Positions 9,540 to 22,752 are shown, counted from the first letter of the stretch. The stretch: DNA of 64,000 nucleotides from Hypholoma sublateritium FD-334 SS-4 (GCA_000827495.1 KN817541.1:387413-451412); one strand, 5' to 3'. Notes: generated by a model not told the origin, from the sequence alone. A program made the numbers and translations.

Positions 9540-11654
9540 CTAAACTCTGCCCACGACGTCTCGCAGCTGCGTCTTCGGAATAGCCTCTGGGTACGCCCTG
9601 CGCGCCAGTCTCGCGCGCGTTGCATGCTCATATGCGTACGCCAATCCTATCAGTTCGTATTCCGAGTAAGCCGTTCCGAAGAAAGAGAGTCCAAATGGCA
9701 TCCCAGGTGCCTGCTCAATCGGGCGTGTCGCAGAGCCGCCTTGCCTTATTATAGCAGCGCTATCTGGAAAGAAACCCAGCGGAACTTGAAGAGCGTGTCA
9801 GACAGAGACAATCAGATTATAGCGATGGGCCCAAGTACCTGTTATGACTGGATACCCGGCCAGAGCTAAGGGTGATAGCGCTTATTATTGACCCATCTGT
9901 ATAAGCGCAATGAACAGGCTCACCTGCGGGTGACCATGGCGGTCCCGTGGTGGGGAGGACGAGTGCGTCCAACTTGTGGGCTTGTAGAGCTGCGTCTATC
10001 CCCCTCGCACGCCCATATTCTGAGTTAAGCGCGGCGGCTCCGAAATATTTGGTATCTCTCCCTGAAGTAGCTTCTGAGTCCATCAATCTATAGGTATGCT
10101 TTAGACACCATCCTCAACCAGATTATATCTTGAAATAGGCACCTGGTCTGCCCCTCGTACCCATCCGGTTTCTCGAGCTCGGGATGGTCGTCATTGAATT
10201 TTATTACGTCTGACAGAGATCGGACGCCTGTTGGGTTCTCTTTCAGTCCCTTAAGGTACGCATTCAAATCCACCTGCGCGGTGAAAAACTATTAGAAGCT
10301 AATATGATGGACTACGAGAACCGTCACGCACCTTGAGGTCTGTTTCCATTACGAATAACTCGTGGGGAGACCTGCTAATCTCATCGGCGCTGGGGAGATT
10401 TGCGGGGTCCACCACCTCCGCGCCGAAGCTGCGAAGAACGTCCAAAGCCGCGCGAAACGCCTCGCTGACAAATGGGTCGACGTCGTCTGTTTTCTGGGCC
10501 ATGAAAATGTGCCGCGGGACACCAACGCGTTTCCCCATGAGTGCATCTGGATTGAGGGCCTTCGTGAAGTCTGGAACAGTTGGAGGCTGTGAGAGCGTGG
10601 CGGGGTCATTTGGATCTTGGCCTGAGATGATCGAGAGGACAATTGCCGCGTCTTCGAGAGAGCGCGTCATTGGACCGACCGTGTCGTGTCTTGCGGAAAT
10701 GGGGATCACTTTAAAAAATCGGTCATGTTAGCCCACATATGTTGTGAAAATGAGCGTACCTCCGGCGCGCGATGTGAGGCCTACCGTGGGCTTTATCCCA
10801 ACTACGTTGTTTATACTTGCCGGTGATATGATGCTCCCATCGGTCTCTGTGCCGAGCGTGACGGCAGCGAGACCGATCGACGCTGCGATGGCTGAGCCAG
10901 ACGAGGATCCCCGAGGGTCACCGTTCGAGTAATAAGCATTGGTTGATTGGCCTCCGCGTCCTGACCACCCGCTGGGGAGTTCACCTCGGGTTCCCCGAAA
11001 AAAAGAGAATTCGGAGAGGTTAGCCTTCCCTAAATCAAAATGTGTAAGTTACATGCATTCGTGGACCATTGTAAGCGGCCTACCTAACATGATGGCTCCT
11101 GCTATACGCAAGCGCTTCACAACACCTGCGTCTTCAGGAACAACAGATCCAAGTAGGCTGTATGATCCGGCAGTCGTGTTCATACCTGAGATAGAGGTAA
11201 TTCATATGATATTTCGTTTACTGGTGTCATGTTTGTCATACCTTCCGAAGCAACTGTAGCAATGTTATCCTGGAGTGATTGTTGATTAATGGTCGTGAAT
11301 TTACATCGACTTCCCCACAGACCTTCAGAAGAACCGGGATTCCATGCAGCTGACTTCTCTTCCCATTACTCGCTCGCTCGCTGTCCAGCTCGGCGGCCTG
11401 ACTAAGTGCAGATGGATTCAGCTCCAGGACCGCTCTCAGCCCAGCACCTCGGACGTTGACTTCGTCTATGCGGGCAAAATAAGCCTGCCATTTAATTTAT
11501 AAATCAACTCAAAATTTCATGATGTTATAGCGACTCCGGAACTCACTTTGACCAGGTCGACGCTCGTAAAGTGCCCCGCATCTAACCCAGCTTGCAATTC
11601 CACGACAGATGCTTCATACAAGTCCGGGAACACGCTCCTGTCGGTCTCGGTCAT
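9540..11654 (-). CDS. Amidase signature enzyme, paralogue 1
   Basis: About ten exons on the minus strand, with the first at 11654-11547, 11484-11323 and 11269-11242. The product belongs to the amidase signature family, which hydrolyses carboxamides with a Ser-cisSer-Lys triad. The catalytic Lys is the last residue of exon 2 (GIPVLLK, residue 90). The Gly/Ser loop is GSSSGSAIAASIGLA and the nucleophile Ser lies in ETDGSI. The frame runs cleanly to the end (TQLRDVVGRV, stop at 9540-9542). Exon borders match those of the paralogues at 12296-14437 and 51318-53505. The substrate is unknown; similarity to GatA- and acetamidase-type proteins does not fix it. No signal peptide is seen, so it is probably cytosolic. 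It lies head-to-tail behind paralogue 2 with a 640-bp gap. Confidence 0.88.
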
Positions 11655-12295
11655 CGTAGTAGATTAAGAAGCTGCAGTTTCCAATGTGATGGTGGTTGAG
11701 GTACAAGTTCGCACTGCTGACAGGGGCTTTAAGAGAATATAGACTCCTCAATCCACCCGCTGACTCGTCACTAGATGGCCATGCTTCGAAACAGTTTGAG
11801 CTCGAGGGGCTTGCCCACGCCCGTAATCATTTCCAAATGGTCGATTTAAGAAGTGCACAATATTTTTTGTAGGTGCAAAAGAAACGGGTGTGTTGGCGTG
11901 GGGTAAGGCGCGCTTGCGGTGCTCTCGGCGCTGTTGTGTAGCAAGAATGTACAGCGTGCAGCGAGGTGAAGCGGTCATAGTTGGCACATGCGGACATTGA
12001 AAATTCTTTCGGAAGCGTGCAATGGTCTCCGGTCCCGGTCACCGGTCACCGGCGCAGAATGATTGTCAATTTATCGATTATCGCGCTCAACTCAAGCTCA
12101 ACTCATGGATTTCTATACCCTTGGATTTGAGACTTCGTAGCAGTACTGGATTCTGTTGATGATACTTGAATAATAATCCACCCCTGGCGTGTCAATGCAC
12201 TGTCCAATCACAATTCCAACTGTACCTTGAGGTTGACCTGTCCGCATTTTACAGCGCACTGGGCACAATTTGCGCTGACTATTATCATCACTTGT
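11655..12295. other. Intergenic region between amidases 1 and 2
   Basis: Contains the promoter of amidase 1 and the 3' end of amidase 2. A TATA-like CTATATTCTC (minus strand, about 11733-11742) is the only core element noticed. No coding signal. Confidence 0.45.
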
Positions 12296-14437
12296 TCAGT
12301 CTTTACCTACGATGTCGCGCAGTTGCGTCTTCGGGATAGCATCGGCATACGCTCGTCGGCCCAGCCTTGCGCGTGTAGCTTGTTCATATGCGAATGCAAA
12401 CCCCACCAAGTCAGACTCCGTGTACGCCGTTCCAAAGAATGAGATCCCAAACGGCATCCCGGGCGCGCGCTCGACGGGACGTGTCAAAGACCCATCCTTG
12501 CGCTTAATTTCCATATTCTCTGGGTAAAAACTCAACGGGACTAGATCGAAATGATCACTTTGGGCCGTGGGGAATGGCACAAGGATGTACATACCTGATA
12601 TAACCGGGTATCCAGCGATTGCTAGTCAATAATATTTGGCGTTATACTCACACTAGTATCAGTGGGGGGCGACTTACCTGCAGGTGTATATGACGACCCA
12701 ACAGAAGGGAGGACGAGCGCATCCAACTTGTGGTTTTTCAGTGCGGCGTCAATCCCCCGTGTGCGCCCGATGTCGTAGTCGAACGCAACTGCTTCGAGAT
12801 ACTTGGCATCGCGTCCAGATGTCGCCTCTGCTCTGATCATCCTGCAACAAGGTAAAATATGAACAACGTATAACATTACTCATTTAAATTTGTTTAATCA
12901 CCTGCCTTGCCCCTCGTATCCCTCCGGCTTCTCCAGCAAAGGGTGTTCGTCATTGAATTTGATCACATCGGCCAGCGTTCTCACGCCCGTTGGGCTCTCT
13001 TTGAGCTTCGCGAGGTATGCGTTCACATCCACCTACAGATATAATCAGCGCTACTCCCACAAGGGCCAAGGGCCTAGTACATACCTTGCAGTCCACCTCG
13101 AGGACAGTTATCTCCTTATCCGACTCGTGAATCTCGTCTGCGCTGGGAAGGTCTGCGGGATCCACAACCTCTGCACCAAGATCCCGCAGCACGTCCAAGG
13201 CAGCCTCGAAGGCCACACGAACGGAAGGATCGGACTTCGTGATGCTCTCGTCCATGTACACACGTCGCGGGACGCCCAGGCGCTTTCCTTTGAGCGCATC
13301 GCGTCTGAGCGCGCGTGTAAAGTCGGGGACTTCCGGGGGCTGCGTGAGGGTCGCGTCGTCGTTCGCGTCTTTCCCGGCGATGATCGACAGCACGATCGCT
13401 GCATCCTCAACGGAGCGCGTCATCGGACCGACTGTGTCTTGCACTGAGGATATCGGGATCACTGGAAAGCCAACACGCTCAGCACTTTCGTCCAGATACG
13501 AGGAGAGGGAAGGGAATGTGCATACCCCCTGCGCGGGACGTGAGCCCTACAGTCGGCTTAATCCCGACGACGTTGTTCAAGCTCGACGGGCAGATGATGC
13601 TCCCATCTGTTTCCGTTCCAAGCGTGACTGCCGCGAGCCCGATCGAGGCGGCAACTCCTGATCCCGCGGATGAGCCGCAGGGGTCGCCGTTTTGGTAGTA
13701 CGCGTTGGTCGTCTGCCCACCGCGCCCCGACCAACCACTGGGGAGCTCTCCGCGTTGGCCGCGAAAGTACGACCACTCGGAGAGGTTTGCTTTTCCTGCA
13801 TTTTCTGTGAGGGGCGCACGGACGATATTGAAGACGGTGGGCGCACCTAAGAAGACGGCTCCTGCCGCACGAAGGCGCTTTACTACACCTGCATCTTCGG
13901 GTGGGATGGAGCCAAACAAGCTATGAGATCCAGCGGTTGTGTTCATGCCTATATCACCGATGTATCTGGTACGGTGTACAAATAAATTGAAGACCAACCA
14001 TCTGAAGCATCAGTCGCGATATTATCCTGGTGACATCCGAAAAAAAATTAGGGGAATACCTCAAAAAAATTATTTCTCAATGCCTTACCTTGAGGAGGAT
14101 CGGGATCCCATGCATCTTTGTTCTCTTCCCACTTCGCGCTCTTTCCTTGTCCAGTTCCGCAGCTTGACTCAAAGCTGACGGGTTCAACTCCAGGACGGCT
14201 CTCAGACCGGGACCCTTGATATTGACTTCGTCAATTCGTGCAAAATATGCCTACGTGAAGGTTTCTGATCAGCATGACAATTCGAATTGGAAGGATACTG
14301 AATATCACCTTGACGAGATCGACACTGGTGAAATGGCCCGCATCCAAGCCCGCCTGCAACTCCATAACCGTGGCTTCGTACAGATCTGGAAACGTAACAT
14401 CGGCGCGTTCAGGCGCTGAAGTAGATACGCCAGGCAT
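12296..14437 (-). CDS. Amidase signature enzyme, paralogue 2
   Basis: Starts at 14437 (MPGVSTSAPERADV); the first exon, 14437-14309, is 43 codons. The catalytic Lys is residue 97 (GIPILLK). The Ser loop is GSSAGSGVAASIGLA and the nucleophile loop ETDGSI, so the triad is complete. The C-terminus TQLRDIVGKD ends at 12296. It shares exon borders with paralogues 1 and 3. One intron (13796-13846, 51 nt) has no in-frame stop and a length divisible by three, so retention would only insert 17 residues. The donor of the intron after the DNIATDASD segment is the weaker GTTGGT. Probable cytosolic amide hydrolase of unknown substrate, arising by tandem duplication with the gene downstream. Confidence 0.87.
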
Positions 14438-15457
14438 CTTATCGATCAAGCGGAAGGCGAGAAGAATTGCAGCGAGAAGTCTGAGGTATCCACCGAATTC
14501 AAAGCTTGCTTTGTGTATCTATGTAGCTTGTGAGTCGCGACGGCGGGCTAATAAAGCTGAGGAAGACGTGATATCAGAATAAAGCAGAGAAAAGACAGTA
14601 ACAGCGCTACGCACTGGTGTAAAGCAACGATAACACCGGAATTGAACTTGATACCGAGGGAAAGTTCTTAATATATATGACCTACATAGCATGCGGCCGG
14701 ACTGACAGCGCGGAATATTAGCTCCCTCAGACTATTAATACCAGGTAAAGCACTCAAAAAACTCACCGCTACGAGCACTGTAAGTCCTGGCTATTCCAGT
14801 CGCCGGTTGCCTCTTTGAAACTCACTCATTGATACATCCCCAGACTTGGAAACATGCTGGCAGACAACGAAGAGTGTTATAGTGTTTGTTCGACGTTGAG
14901 AATAGAAATGGCCAGAATCGAAGAATTGAAGTACAGAACAAGTTGAGTTCGTTTTGAGCAAGTTTTGAGTCGAAGAGGAAAGCGGCAAGCCCGGCGTGTC
15001 CCGGTATATGTAGCTGCTTCAGCCGGGAAATGCCGCGGCCCGCCTTCCGCAGCTTCTTTCGCCGCCACGTCTTGACGGTCACCGTCTTGCAACGCGCGCT
15101 AGACTCCTACTGGCCGACACATTTTGACCGCTTCTTAGTCCATGTGAAAGGTCTTTGGGATACTTCATTATGCAAATACCTGCATCTGGAGCCTCGTACA
15201 CGCTCAATCGCACACTCCGAGGACCCCGACGAGGCATGGCAGCAACATGGCAGTGTATCCGGTCCATATAGGTATGAGTCACCCGAGAACAGTCGACTCA
15301 ACCTACCTTCAGTTCGTCCAAGGGCCACCGGCACTCCTGGGCGAAGTGGAGAATGTTGATGCTTTGGGGTGCGTACTTGCCGCTGCAGTTATACCCTACC
15401 AATGATTAACGAGCACGATATCTCGCAGACAATGAGAAATCTGCGATAACCATCAAC
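14438..15457. other. Divergent intergenic region
   Basis: Separates the minus-strand amidase 2 from the plus-strand HET-domain gene, so it holds both promoters. Only short open frames on both strands; none has a recognisable product. I see nothing else supportable. Confidence 0.4.
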
Positions 15458-17861
15458 ATGCAGTCTCAAGGGCTACTGGCTGCTCTTGTCGGATTCATGC
15501 AACCTATCATTCACGCGTCGTGTTCTACATCTGGTACAATATCACTTGATCATTGCATTAAATCAATACTGCTCTCACCAAACTATCATTCAGATTCATC
15601 AGAAAGTCAATCCATGAGCGCTAGACCCCACATTCGGCCGGACTCGGATGTGCCTTCAGGCCCCCATTCGAAGGAACCAGATTATCCCTTCGTTCGCCTG
15701 CCGGAAGTTACAGACGAAGGACATAAATTGCTGCGGGCTTTCGAGGAATTCATAGTGTCAATCGTTCAACCTCGAACAATGCCCATCACTGAGCCCAAAA
15801 TTCCGATCGCAAAGACTGGTGAGAGTTTCGTGAACTCATTCGACCTTCTACTCATTCTTCGTCGCTACTCTCCAGTCTCTGAACGTGACGAACAACCTGG
15901 CTGTTCTGCACCTATTAGTAAGGCAGTGGCCTTATCCTCCCCTCCTCCTCCGCCTCTAATGCGTAAGTTTCAACCCCGACCCAATATTCACAACATGACG
16001 ATTTACGTTCAGCATTAATAAAGGACGAAGTGCACGTAGCTATTGCCAGCACACTGCGCCTGCATGTTTTCAACGAAATGCCTATTCGCATGTTATCATT
16101 CGACTCGAATGGGTCTGAGCTGCAGCTTATCGAACGCGCCGAGATATACCGCCGCGCCTTGCAAAGTTCCTACGTTGTTCCTACGCCGCGTCGTGGGAGC
16201 CAAAGTTTGCAGCTGACTGGGCGGACGCCAACCAACTGGCCACGGACGTTGACTCCAAGGCTAGGCAGCGAGGTGCGCGTATGCAGAAGGAGCTCGTCAC
16301 GGCGCTCGTCGCGCAGCAGACCCGTTACGCGATCCTGTCCCATACCTGGATCAGAGACAGCATACCCGGCGACGTCATATACAAAGACTGGGCGACGCGC
16401 ACCGACAACCCGCGCGGGTGCGCGAAAATTGCGCAGTTCTGCAAAGTGGCGGCAACGCAACACGGCGTCACGCTCGGGTGGATGGACACTGTCTGCATCA
16501 ACAAGGACAGCAGCACGGAGCTCGATGAGTCGATCCGCTCCATGCACAAGTGGTACCGTGGCTCGCACGTCTGCGTCACATACCTCGCAGAAACGCATGC
16601 GGTGGCCGACATGCACGTTGACTCGTGGTTTACTCGTGGATGGACGCTGCAGGAGCTGCTGGCTCCCAGGGACGTCCAATTCTACAACAAGGATTGGGCC
16701 AATTTGGGCCCCGCGACGGCAACCTTTGCGGACTCATGGGCGGTGGACCCATGGGCAGTGGACCCGGTGTGGTCGCTCCCGAACTCAGACAATGATTCGG
16801 ACAACGGGGGCTCCGCGACGGAAGCCTCGGCGGGCCCAGGGGCCGCACTCCCGAACTCACCCAACAACTCGGACATTGGGGACCCCTCGATAGAAAGCTG
16901 GGGGGATACGTGGATATCGCATGCGAATTCAATCCTAGATATTCAAAAGAAGATTCTCGAGGCAACGAGCATAACGAAAGCCGAACTCGAACTCTGCAAG
17001 CGGGGGGAAACGGATGTGATACCAATCTCAAGGCGGTTGGAACTAGCTAGCTACCGAGAGGTAACGCGTGAGGAAGATGTAGCGTATTCCCTCATGGGCC
17101 TAATTGGCGTCGATATTTCCATCGCGTACGGCGAGGGCGCCGAGCGCGCACTCTTCCGCCTCCTGCGAGAGATTATCAGCGCGAAGAAGAACGTACTCGA
17201 CATCTTCAATCATGGCTACGGGAGCTTAGTTGATGGCGTCTCTGACAACAGGCTCTTTCCGTCCAGTATCAAACAATATACCTACCGCTCGCCACACTTC
17301 GACCTGTCTGGCAGCATGGTACTGGACCCTTGGCAGGAGACATCAGTACTTGACTATTGGCAGCCCATGGAGCCAATAATCCTCACGCACTTGGGCGTGC
17401 GCGTGCCGCTCCTCTTTGTACCCGCTCTGGCATCACTGGTACCAGCACGGTACCTCATGAAAGGTGATTTCTACGGACACACCAAGATCTGCATACAAAC
17501 GTCCGGACCTTCCGTACACATACGGCACTACGACTTGTTGGACAGAACAATATTTGATGAAGCCGCCCAGGGCATCGTTCCGACCGCCGGCTGGAATGTC
17601 AACGGCCCGCGCATTGTGAACTTCGGCGTGCTGAACTTTGGGATGGATGGGGCCGACATCCTGCTTCCCCCGCTATGTCTTGCTGTGGCCTTAAACTGTG
17701 GGAAGGCTATACCAGGGCTTGTGCGCCCAGCCGACCGGATGAGGATCTTGGAAGCGCGCACGCCGCCCGTATTTAGTCTTGAGTCCGCTGGAAACCAGAG
17801 AAGAATCGCTGGAAATGAATTAGCACGACATAGGATGCAAATCGTCGTGCTATCCCTATAA
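15458..17861 (+). CDS. HET-domain (heterokaryon incompatibility) protein
   Basis: The long frame from about 16200 carries the HET domain: RYAILSHTW, then GWMDTVCINKDSS, SIRSMHKWYRGSHVCVTYLAET and WFTRGWTLQELLAP, the classical block order. Downstream, REVTREEDVAYSLMGL and AYGEGAERALFRL match the region after HET domains in mushroom proteins. HET proteins act in non-self recognition and cell-death responses in fungi. An N-terminal exon (to about 15961) joins across a short intron to a second segment (MPIRMLSFDSNG) with the usual HET N-terminal look. That segment is in a different frame from the main domain. A 47-nt intron ending at TTTGCAG (about 16213), or a frame break, must lie near 16165-16212. 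The start at 15458 is tentative. A repeated PNSDNDSDNG/PNSPNNSDIG-type linker follows the HET blocks. Confidence 0.75.
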
Positions 17862-19030
17862 TAAGACCAGTTTTATTTAACATTTGACATGCTGTGTGCG
17901 TTCAATGGGAACCGCCGATTTCTCCCCAATATTCATGCATATATACCGTTCGCCAAATAATTAGAGGACAAGAGTTCTAGGGTAGGGCTTCAGTACAAGT
18001 ATCAGCGAAAAATAATCTTCTGCATCTCTAACGCCGAAGTCTGAGCACCTGTTGACCTACGGCTCACTATGCATCCGCAGTCGAACACGAAAGACTTCGG
18101 TTGACCGCGCAAACGGCCGGTGCGCAGCGTGCCTGGACTGCGAACTTCAAAGGGACCAAAGGCTAAAACACACGCGACACGCCTACGAATCCCACCATGT
18201 TGATATTCGTCTGCTTCTTTATGTCAGGGGACTCAGGCTAGATGCACTTTCATTTAAGTACCCAGAGTAGGGCAGCAACGTTATTCGGCTTATTCATGGA
18301 AGTTATTTGGTCAATGTGTCGCGGGCACGCGCGATGGCATACTTGTGGCATGCCTGATACGGCGAAAGTAGCCCAAGGGAGAAAGGTATGCGAGGAAAAC
18401 AAACGGCCGACGTTCACGCAGTCAAGTTCATTGTTCTCACTATTGACATACATTAACGATCGGTGACGGGTATGTTTTCATGATGGTCACGGTGTTTAGA
18501 AGGTAGGAGAGGACACGAGGATTGCGCGATTCTAGAATTCGAGTTTGCCCACACGACGCATTACAAGTCCTCTCGTGTAATTTTGGCCTCGAGGCATAGT
18601 TCCTTCACGCCGAAACAGACTAAGTTGAAGACTGAATAGATACTATATTGTGCGCATGAATACAACAAAGCTGTACCAGAAAGCCGGCCCATGGCCGTGC
18701 CAGCAAAGTGAAAAAAACATTGTGGTACAACAAAACCTTAGAAATGTCCGATCTTCTTCAACAAAAAGCAACGTATGTATTTTGTTCCTGTCAGGCCTAT
18801 CGAGAATAGATGGAAATTGTATGTCTAGGCCTTTGTAAGGCTTGGATATGATTCACATCGGTACGCCTCTACGGCTGTATATGACAACTTGCGCGTCATG
18901 TCTCTTCGTATGACGAGCAAATGTGGGGTGGCAACGGCTCGCTCGTTTATTGTATAAAGACGAGGATACGAGTAGTTATTTGATTATCCCAATCTACTTT
19001 CCTCACTCTACCCTCCTCATATACTAACCA
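17862..19030. promoter_or_regulatory. Upstream region of ice-binding gene 1
   Basis: The segment from about 18280 to 19030 recurs, diverged, before ice-binding genes 2 and 3. It includes a TGTCGCGGG...GCATGCCTGATA...AGCCCAA...GGTATG module, a GACGATCGGTGA-like block and a TATA box (TATAAAG, 18953-18959) 78 bp before the ATG. Only one copy of the TGTCGCGGG module lies here, against two before the other genes. No coding signal. Confidence 0.6.
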
Positions 19031-19991
19031 ATGTTCTCAGTTGGAATCCAGACTTTGATCGCCTTCTTGGTACACACAATTTTTTGAAAATTCTTTAGGC
19101 ATTGTATACTCATTTTTCACCCATAGATGATCTCAGGCGTCAGCGCTGTGGGACCGACTCCGATCAATCTTCGCTCTGCGGGGAACTTCACCATTTTTGC
19201 ACAGACTGGGGTCTCAACTGTGCCGTCCTCCGCTATAAGTATGATATTCCTATATCCTTTGGTAAAAAAATATTTACAGTTTTTGGTCTTAGCTGGCGAC
19301 GTTGGCGTTAGCCCTGCTTCCGGGGCCTCGTTGACCGGATTTTCTCTAACATTGGCTGCGACTGGTACCTCTGCATCATCCATTCAGGTTGTGGGAAACT
19401 TGTTCGCCGCGGACTTCAAGACCCCGACGCCCTCTCAGTTGACTACCGCGGCACTGGACCTGCAGGCGGCGTTCAACGACGGCAGTAGCCGCCAGTTTCC
19501 CAACTCGGTCAATCTCCTCGGAGGTATGCGACTCACCAGCTTTTTAAATTGAACATCACTGAACGCGACGTGTGCGAATTCCAATAGGTGGCCTCGCCGC
19601 GCAGACGCTTAGTCCAGGGCTCTACCAATGGACGACCTCGGTGAATGTCATCACAAGCCTCACGCTCACGGGCTCTCCTACCGATGGTGCGTGGAAATTC
19701 CTTGTTACGATGCATACTTATTCACCCCTTGGACGTGTAGTGTGGATTTTCCAAGTCCAGGGCGATCTGCTCTTCAATGCTGGAACTCTGACCACTCTCG
19801 CCGGTGGTGCATTGTCGAAGAACATCTTCTGGGTTATCTCCGGGTCTGTGACACTCCAGGGGGGAGCCTTGTTGGAAGGCGTGATTCTGGGAGCGACCAA
19901 TGTTGCCCTCATCAGTGGAGCATCGGTTAATGGGCGCATCCTCGCGCAGACTGCGGTCACCCTACAGGAGTCGACCGTGAAGCCTGCTTGA
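19031..19991 (+). CDS. Ice-binding protein (DUF3494), copy 1
   Basis: Five exons, all in frame: 19031-19069, 19127-19238, 19293-19523, 19588-19686 and 19741-19991, giving 243 residues. The N-terminus (MFSVGIQTLIAFLMISGVSA) is a likely secretion signal, cut before VGPTPINL. The mature part matches the DUF3494 ice-binding fold, a right-handed beta-helix: the TGDVGVSP start, LTTAALDLQAAFND helix, GGLAAQTLSPGLYQW, VWIFQVQGDLLF and GVILGATNVALISGASVNGRILAQTAVTL. The family binds ice and inhibits recrystallisation; it is common in cold-tolerant and wood-decay mushrooms. Length and exon sizes equal those of copies 2 and 3. The TATA box is at 18953. Likely extracellular. Confidence 0.92.
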
Positions 19992-21785
19992 ATTATTCAC
20001 CTAACGTATTTGGCTACAATGTCTTCTATGCTTTTTTTGGCTCCCGTCGAGTTGACTTTGGGCTACAGACTCGGATGGTCTACAATGGTATTCAGTGTTA
20101 TCAGAAAATGAGCAAAAAATACTTCGACACAGAGTACTGTACTTACTTGCTTGCTTAGTACATTGTGTTACATACATTTTATCAAAGTAAAATTCTTCCT
20201 GTATTCGAGTGATACCGCTTGCAGAGTTTACAAAAATAAATCAAGGCGCGCAACAGGCGCGCATCTATTGCGGGAACGCGGCAGCAGTGCCCGAAACGGG
20301 CCGTTTAAAAATATCAACTTGGTTCAAACCATCTGCATCAGCTGTGGCGTCTCTGGCCATAGAAAGGCCTCAGGCCATAAGAGAGACAAGTGTGACATGG
20401 CCCGTTAGTTATGAATACCAAATATTAATGTACAGTGGCTGAATATTGAATGCCGAAAGGCAAAGCATTTTTTTCAATTAACAGTTGAATTATGATTTTG
20501 GCGACTTGGAAGAGTAGGCAAACATCCAATTGCTTTTTGGGAAAAATCATGCTGGGTTTTGGATCTGAGGTTCTTTTCATTTTCATGTGCGCTCACCTAC
20601 TATGTTGCTAGTGACGGAAACATGATATAAGCGTGCTACAAATGCCGAGACTTCTGATGAGGAAACTTGAACTTGGCTACTTAGAATAACATGAATTTTG
20701 AATGCGGAGTTTTTTCCGTGTGTCAGGAAACTGGAGAATTCAATCTGTGAAATACTATTTCTATCGATGTGGCAAAAAAACTGAGCGAAGTTCTGAGAGT
20801 TTAATTGAGAGAGCGAACTTTGGGACCGAATCTATTTTCGTTACGCCGGTATACCGTAAGAGGACTAGTCAGTAACGTTACTCGGCTCAGAAGTTTTTTG
20901 TCAATATGTCGCGGGATTATCGGCCTGGCGAAGGCACCCGCGAGAGCATACCTGATATATAGCAAAATTAGACCATTGAAAGGGAAAAATATGAGTTTGT
21001 TCAGACGGCTGAACGGGACTCAGGCCAGATGTACTTTCATCAAGTGAACAGAGTAAGCGAGAGACGTTACTCGGCTCGCTCATCATCTTTCGACCAATAT
21101 GTTCGCGGGATTGTCGGCGTGGCGAGGCACCCTTGCGGACATACCTGATATGGAGCGAAAGCAGCCCAAACGGGAAAGGTATGTGAGGAAAACCAGCGGC
21201 CGACGTTCACGCAGTCAGTCTCATTTTTCTCACTACTGAGGTGTACTAACGATCGGTGACTGATATGTTTTCATGACGCTGTTTAGAAGGCAAAGATGAC
21301 ACGAGGATTGCACGATTTCAGAGTTCTGTCGAAGCGTCTACACGCATCGCAAGTCTTCCCACGTAGCTTTGGCCTCGAAGGTGATATATATACTGTGATA
21401 CGCAGAAGAAGATTAAATTGACGGGTAGAGAGCCACTGAACTTGTCTAACGAATACGACAAAGCATTACCATAAACCTAGTATTAGGCTCGCAGTGAGCA
21501 CGGGCAAATAAATGCTACGGTACGATGAAACACCAGAAGTGTCCAAAAAGACACACATATTGTCAGACCGATCACGAATAGATAGAAATGGTATTCCTGG
21601 CCTTTGTTAGGCTTCACGACGATATTTTTCTACAGCTGTATATGACAACTCGCGCGTCATGTTCTGTCGTATGACGAGGAAAGGTGGGGCGGCGGTTTTC
21701 TCATTTGTTGTATAAAGACGAGGATATGCGTAGTGATTTTATTATCCCAATCTACCTTACTCGTTCTATCCTCGAATACTAAGCA
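19992..21785. promoter_or_regulatory. Spacer with duplicated upstream module, before copy 2
   Basis: Contains the 3' flank of copy 1 (a block similar to the flank after copy 3 at 25761-26060) and the promoter of copy 2. A module of about 190 bp beginning near ACGTTACTCGGCTC occurs twice in tandem (about 20875-21060 and 21062-21200). TATA box TATAAAG at 21711-21717, 75 bp before the ATG. No gene seen. Confidence 0.6.
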
Positions 21786-22752
21786 ATGTTCTCAGTTGGA
21801 ATCCAGACTTTGATCGCCTTCTTGGTACATACATACAAAAATTAAAGTTAAAAAATTGACCTTTGTACTCATTTTTCACCCATAGATGATCTCAGCCGTC
21901 AGCGCTGTGGGACCGACTCCGATTAACCTCCGCTCTGTGGGGAACTTCACCATTTTTGCTAAGACTGGGGTCTCGACTGTACCAACCTCTGCCATTAGTG
22001 AGATATTACTCTATTCTAGGGGTCCAAAATATATTTACAATTCATTATTTTAGCTGGCGACGTCGGTGTTAGCCCATCGACCGGGGCCTCCTTGACAGGA
22101 TTCTCTCTGACTATGGCAGCGACCGGAACCTCCGCGTCGTCCATTCAGGTTGTGGGAAACTTGTTCGCCTCGGACTTCAAGACCCCGACGCCCGCTCAGT
22201 TGACTACCGCGGCACTGGACCTGCAGGCGGCTTTCAATGACGGAAATAGCCGCCAGTCTCCCAACTCGGTCAATCTCCTCGGAGGTATGCGCCTCACCAG
22301 TTATTAAGATTACACATTACTGAACGCGTTGTGTGCACATTTCATTAGGCGGCCTCACCGCGCAGACGCTTAGTCCCGGGCTCTATGAGTGGACGACTTC
22401 GGTGAACATCATTACAAGCCTCACGCTCACGGGCTCTCCTACGGATGGTATGTAGACATTTCCTCTCACGATATACACTTATTCACCCTTTGGACTTGTA
22501 GTGTGGATCTTCCAAGTCAAGGGCGATCTACTCTTCGATGCTGGCGCTCTGACCACCCTCGCCGGTGGCGCGTTGTCAAAGAACATCTTCTGGGTTGTAT
22601 CCGGGTCGGTGACACTGGAAGCAGCGGCCTTGTTGGAAGGCGTGATTCTGGGAGCGACAAATGTCGCCCTTGTTACTGGAGCATCGGTTAACGGGCGCAT
22701 CCTCGCGCAGACTGCGGTCACTCTACAGGAGTCGACTGTCAAGCCTGCCTAA
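21786..22752 (+). CDS. Ice-binding protein (DUF3494), copy 2
   Basis: Exons 21786-21824, 21886-21997, 22054-22284, 22349-22447 and 22502-22752 have the same five lengths as copy 1 (39, 112, 231, 99 and 251 nt) and give 243 residues. The signal peptide differs slightly (ISAVSA). All DUF3494 hallmarks are kept, including TGDVGVSP, LTAQTLSPGLYEW, VWIFQVKGDLLF and GRILAQTAVTL. Differences from copy 1 are mainly conservative (ISGA to VTGA, QGGA to EAAA). It is the middle of three head-to-tail copies and has its own TATA promoter, so it is probably expressed separately. Likely secreted ice-binding protein. Confidence 0.92.

Noticed and set aside
12890..13661. Long plus-strand frames across amidase 2
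   Set aside because: Shadows of the well-supported minus-strand gene.
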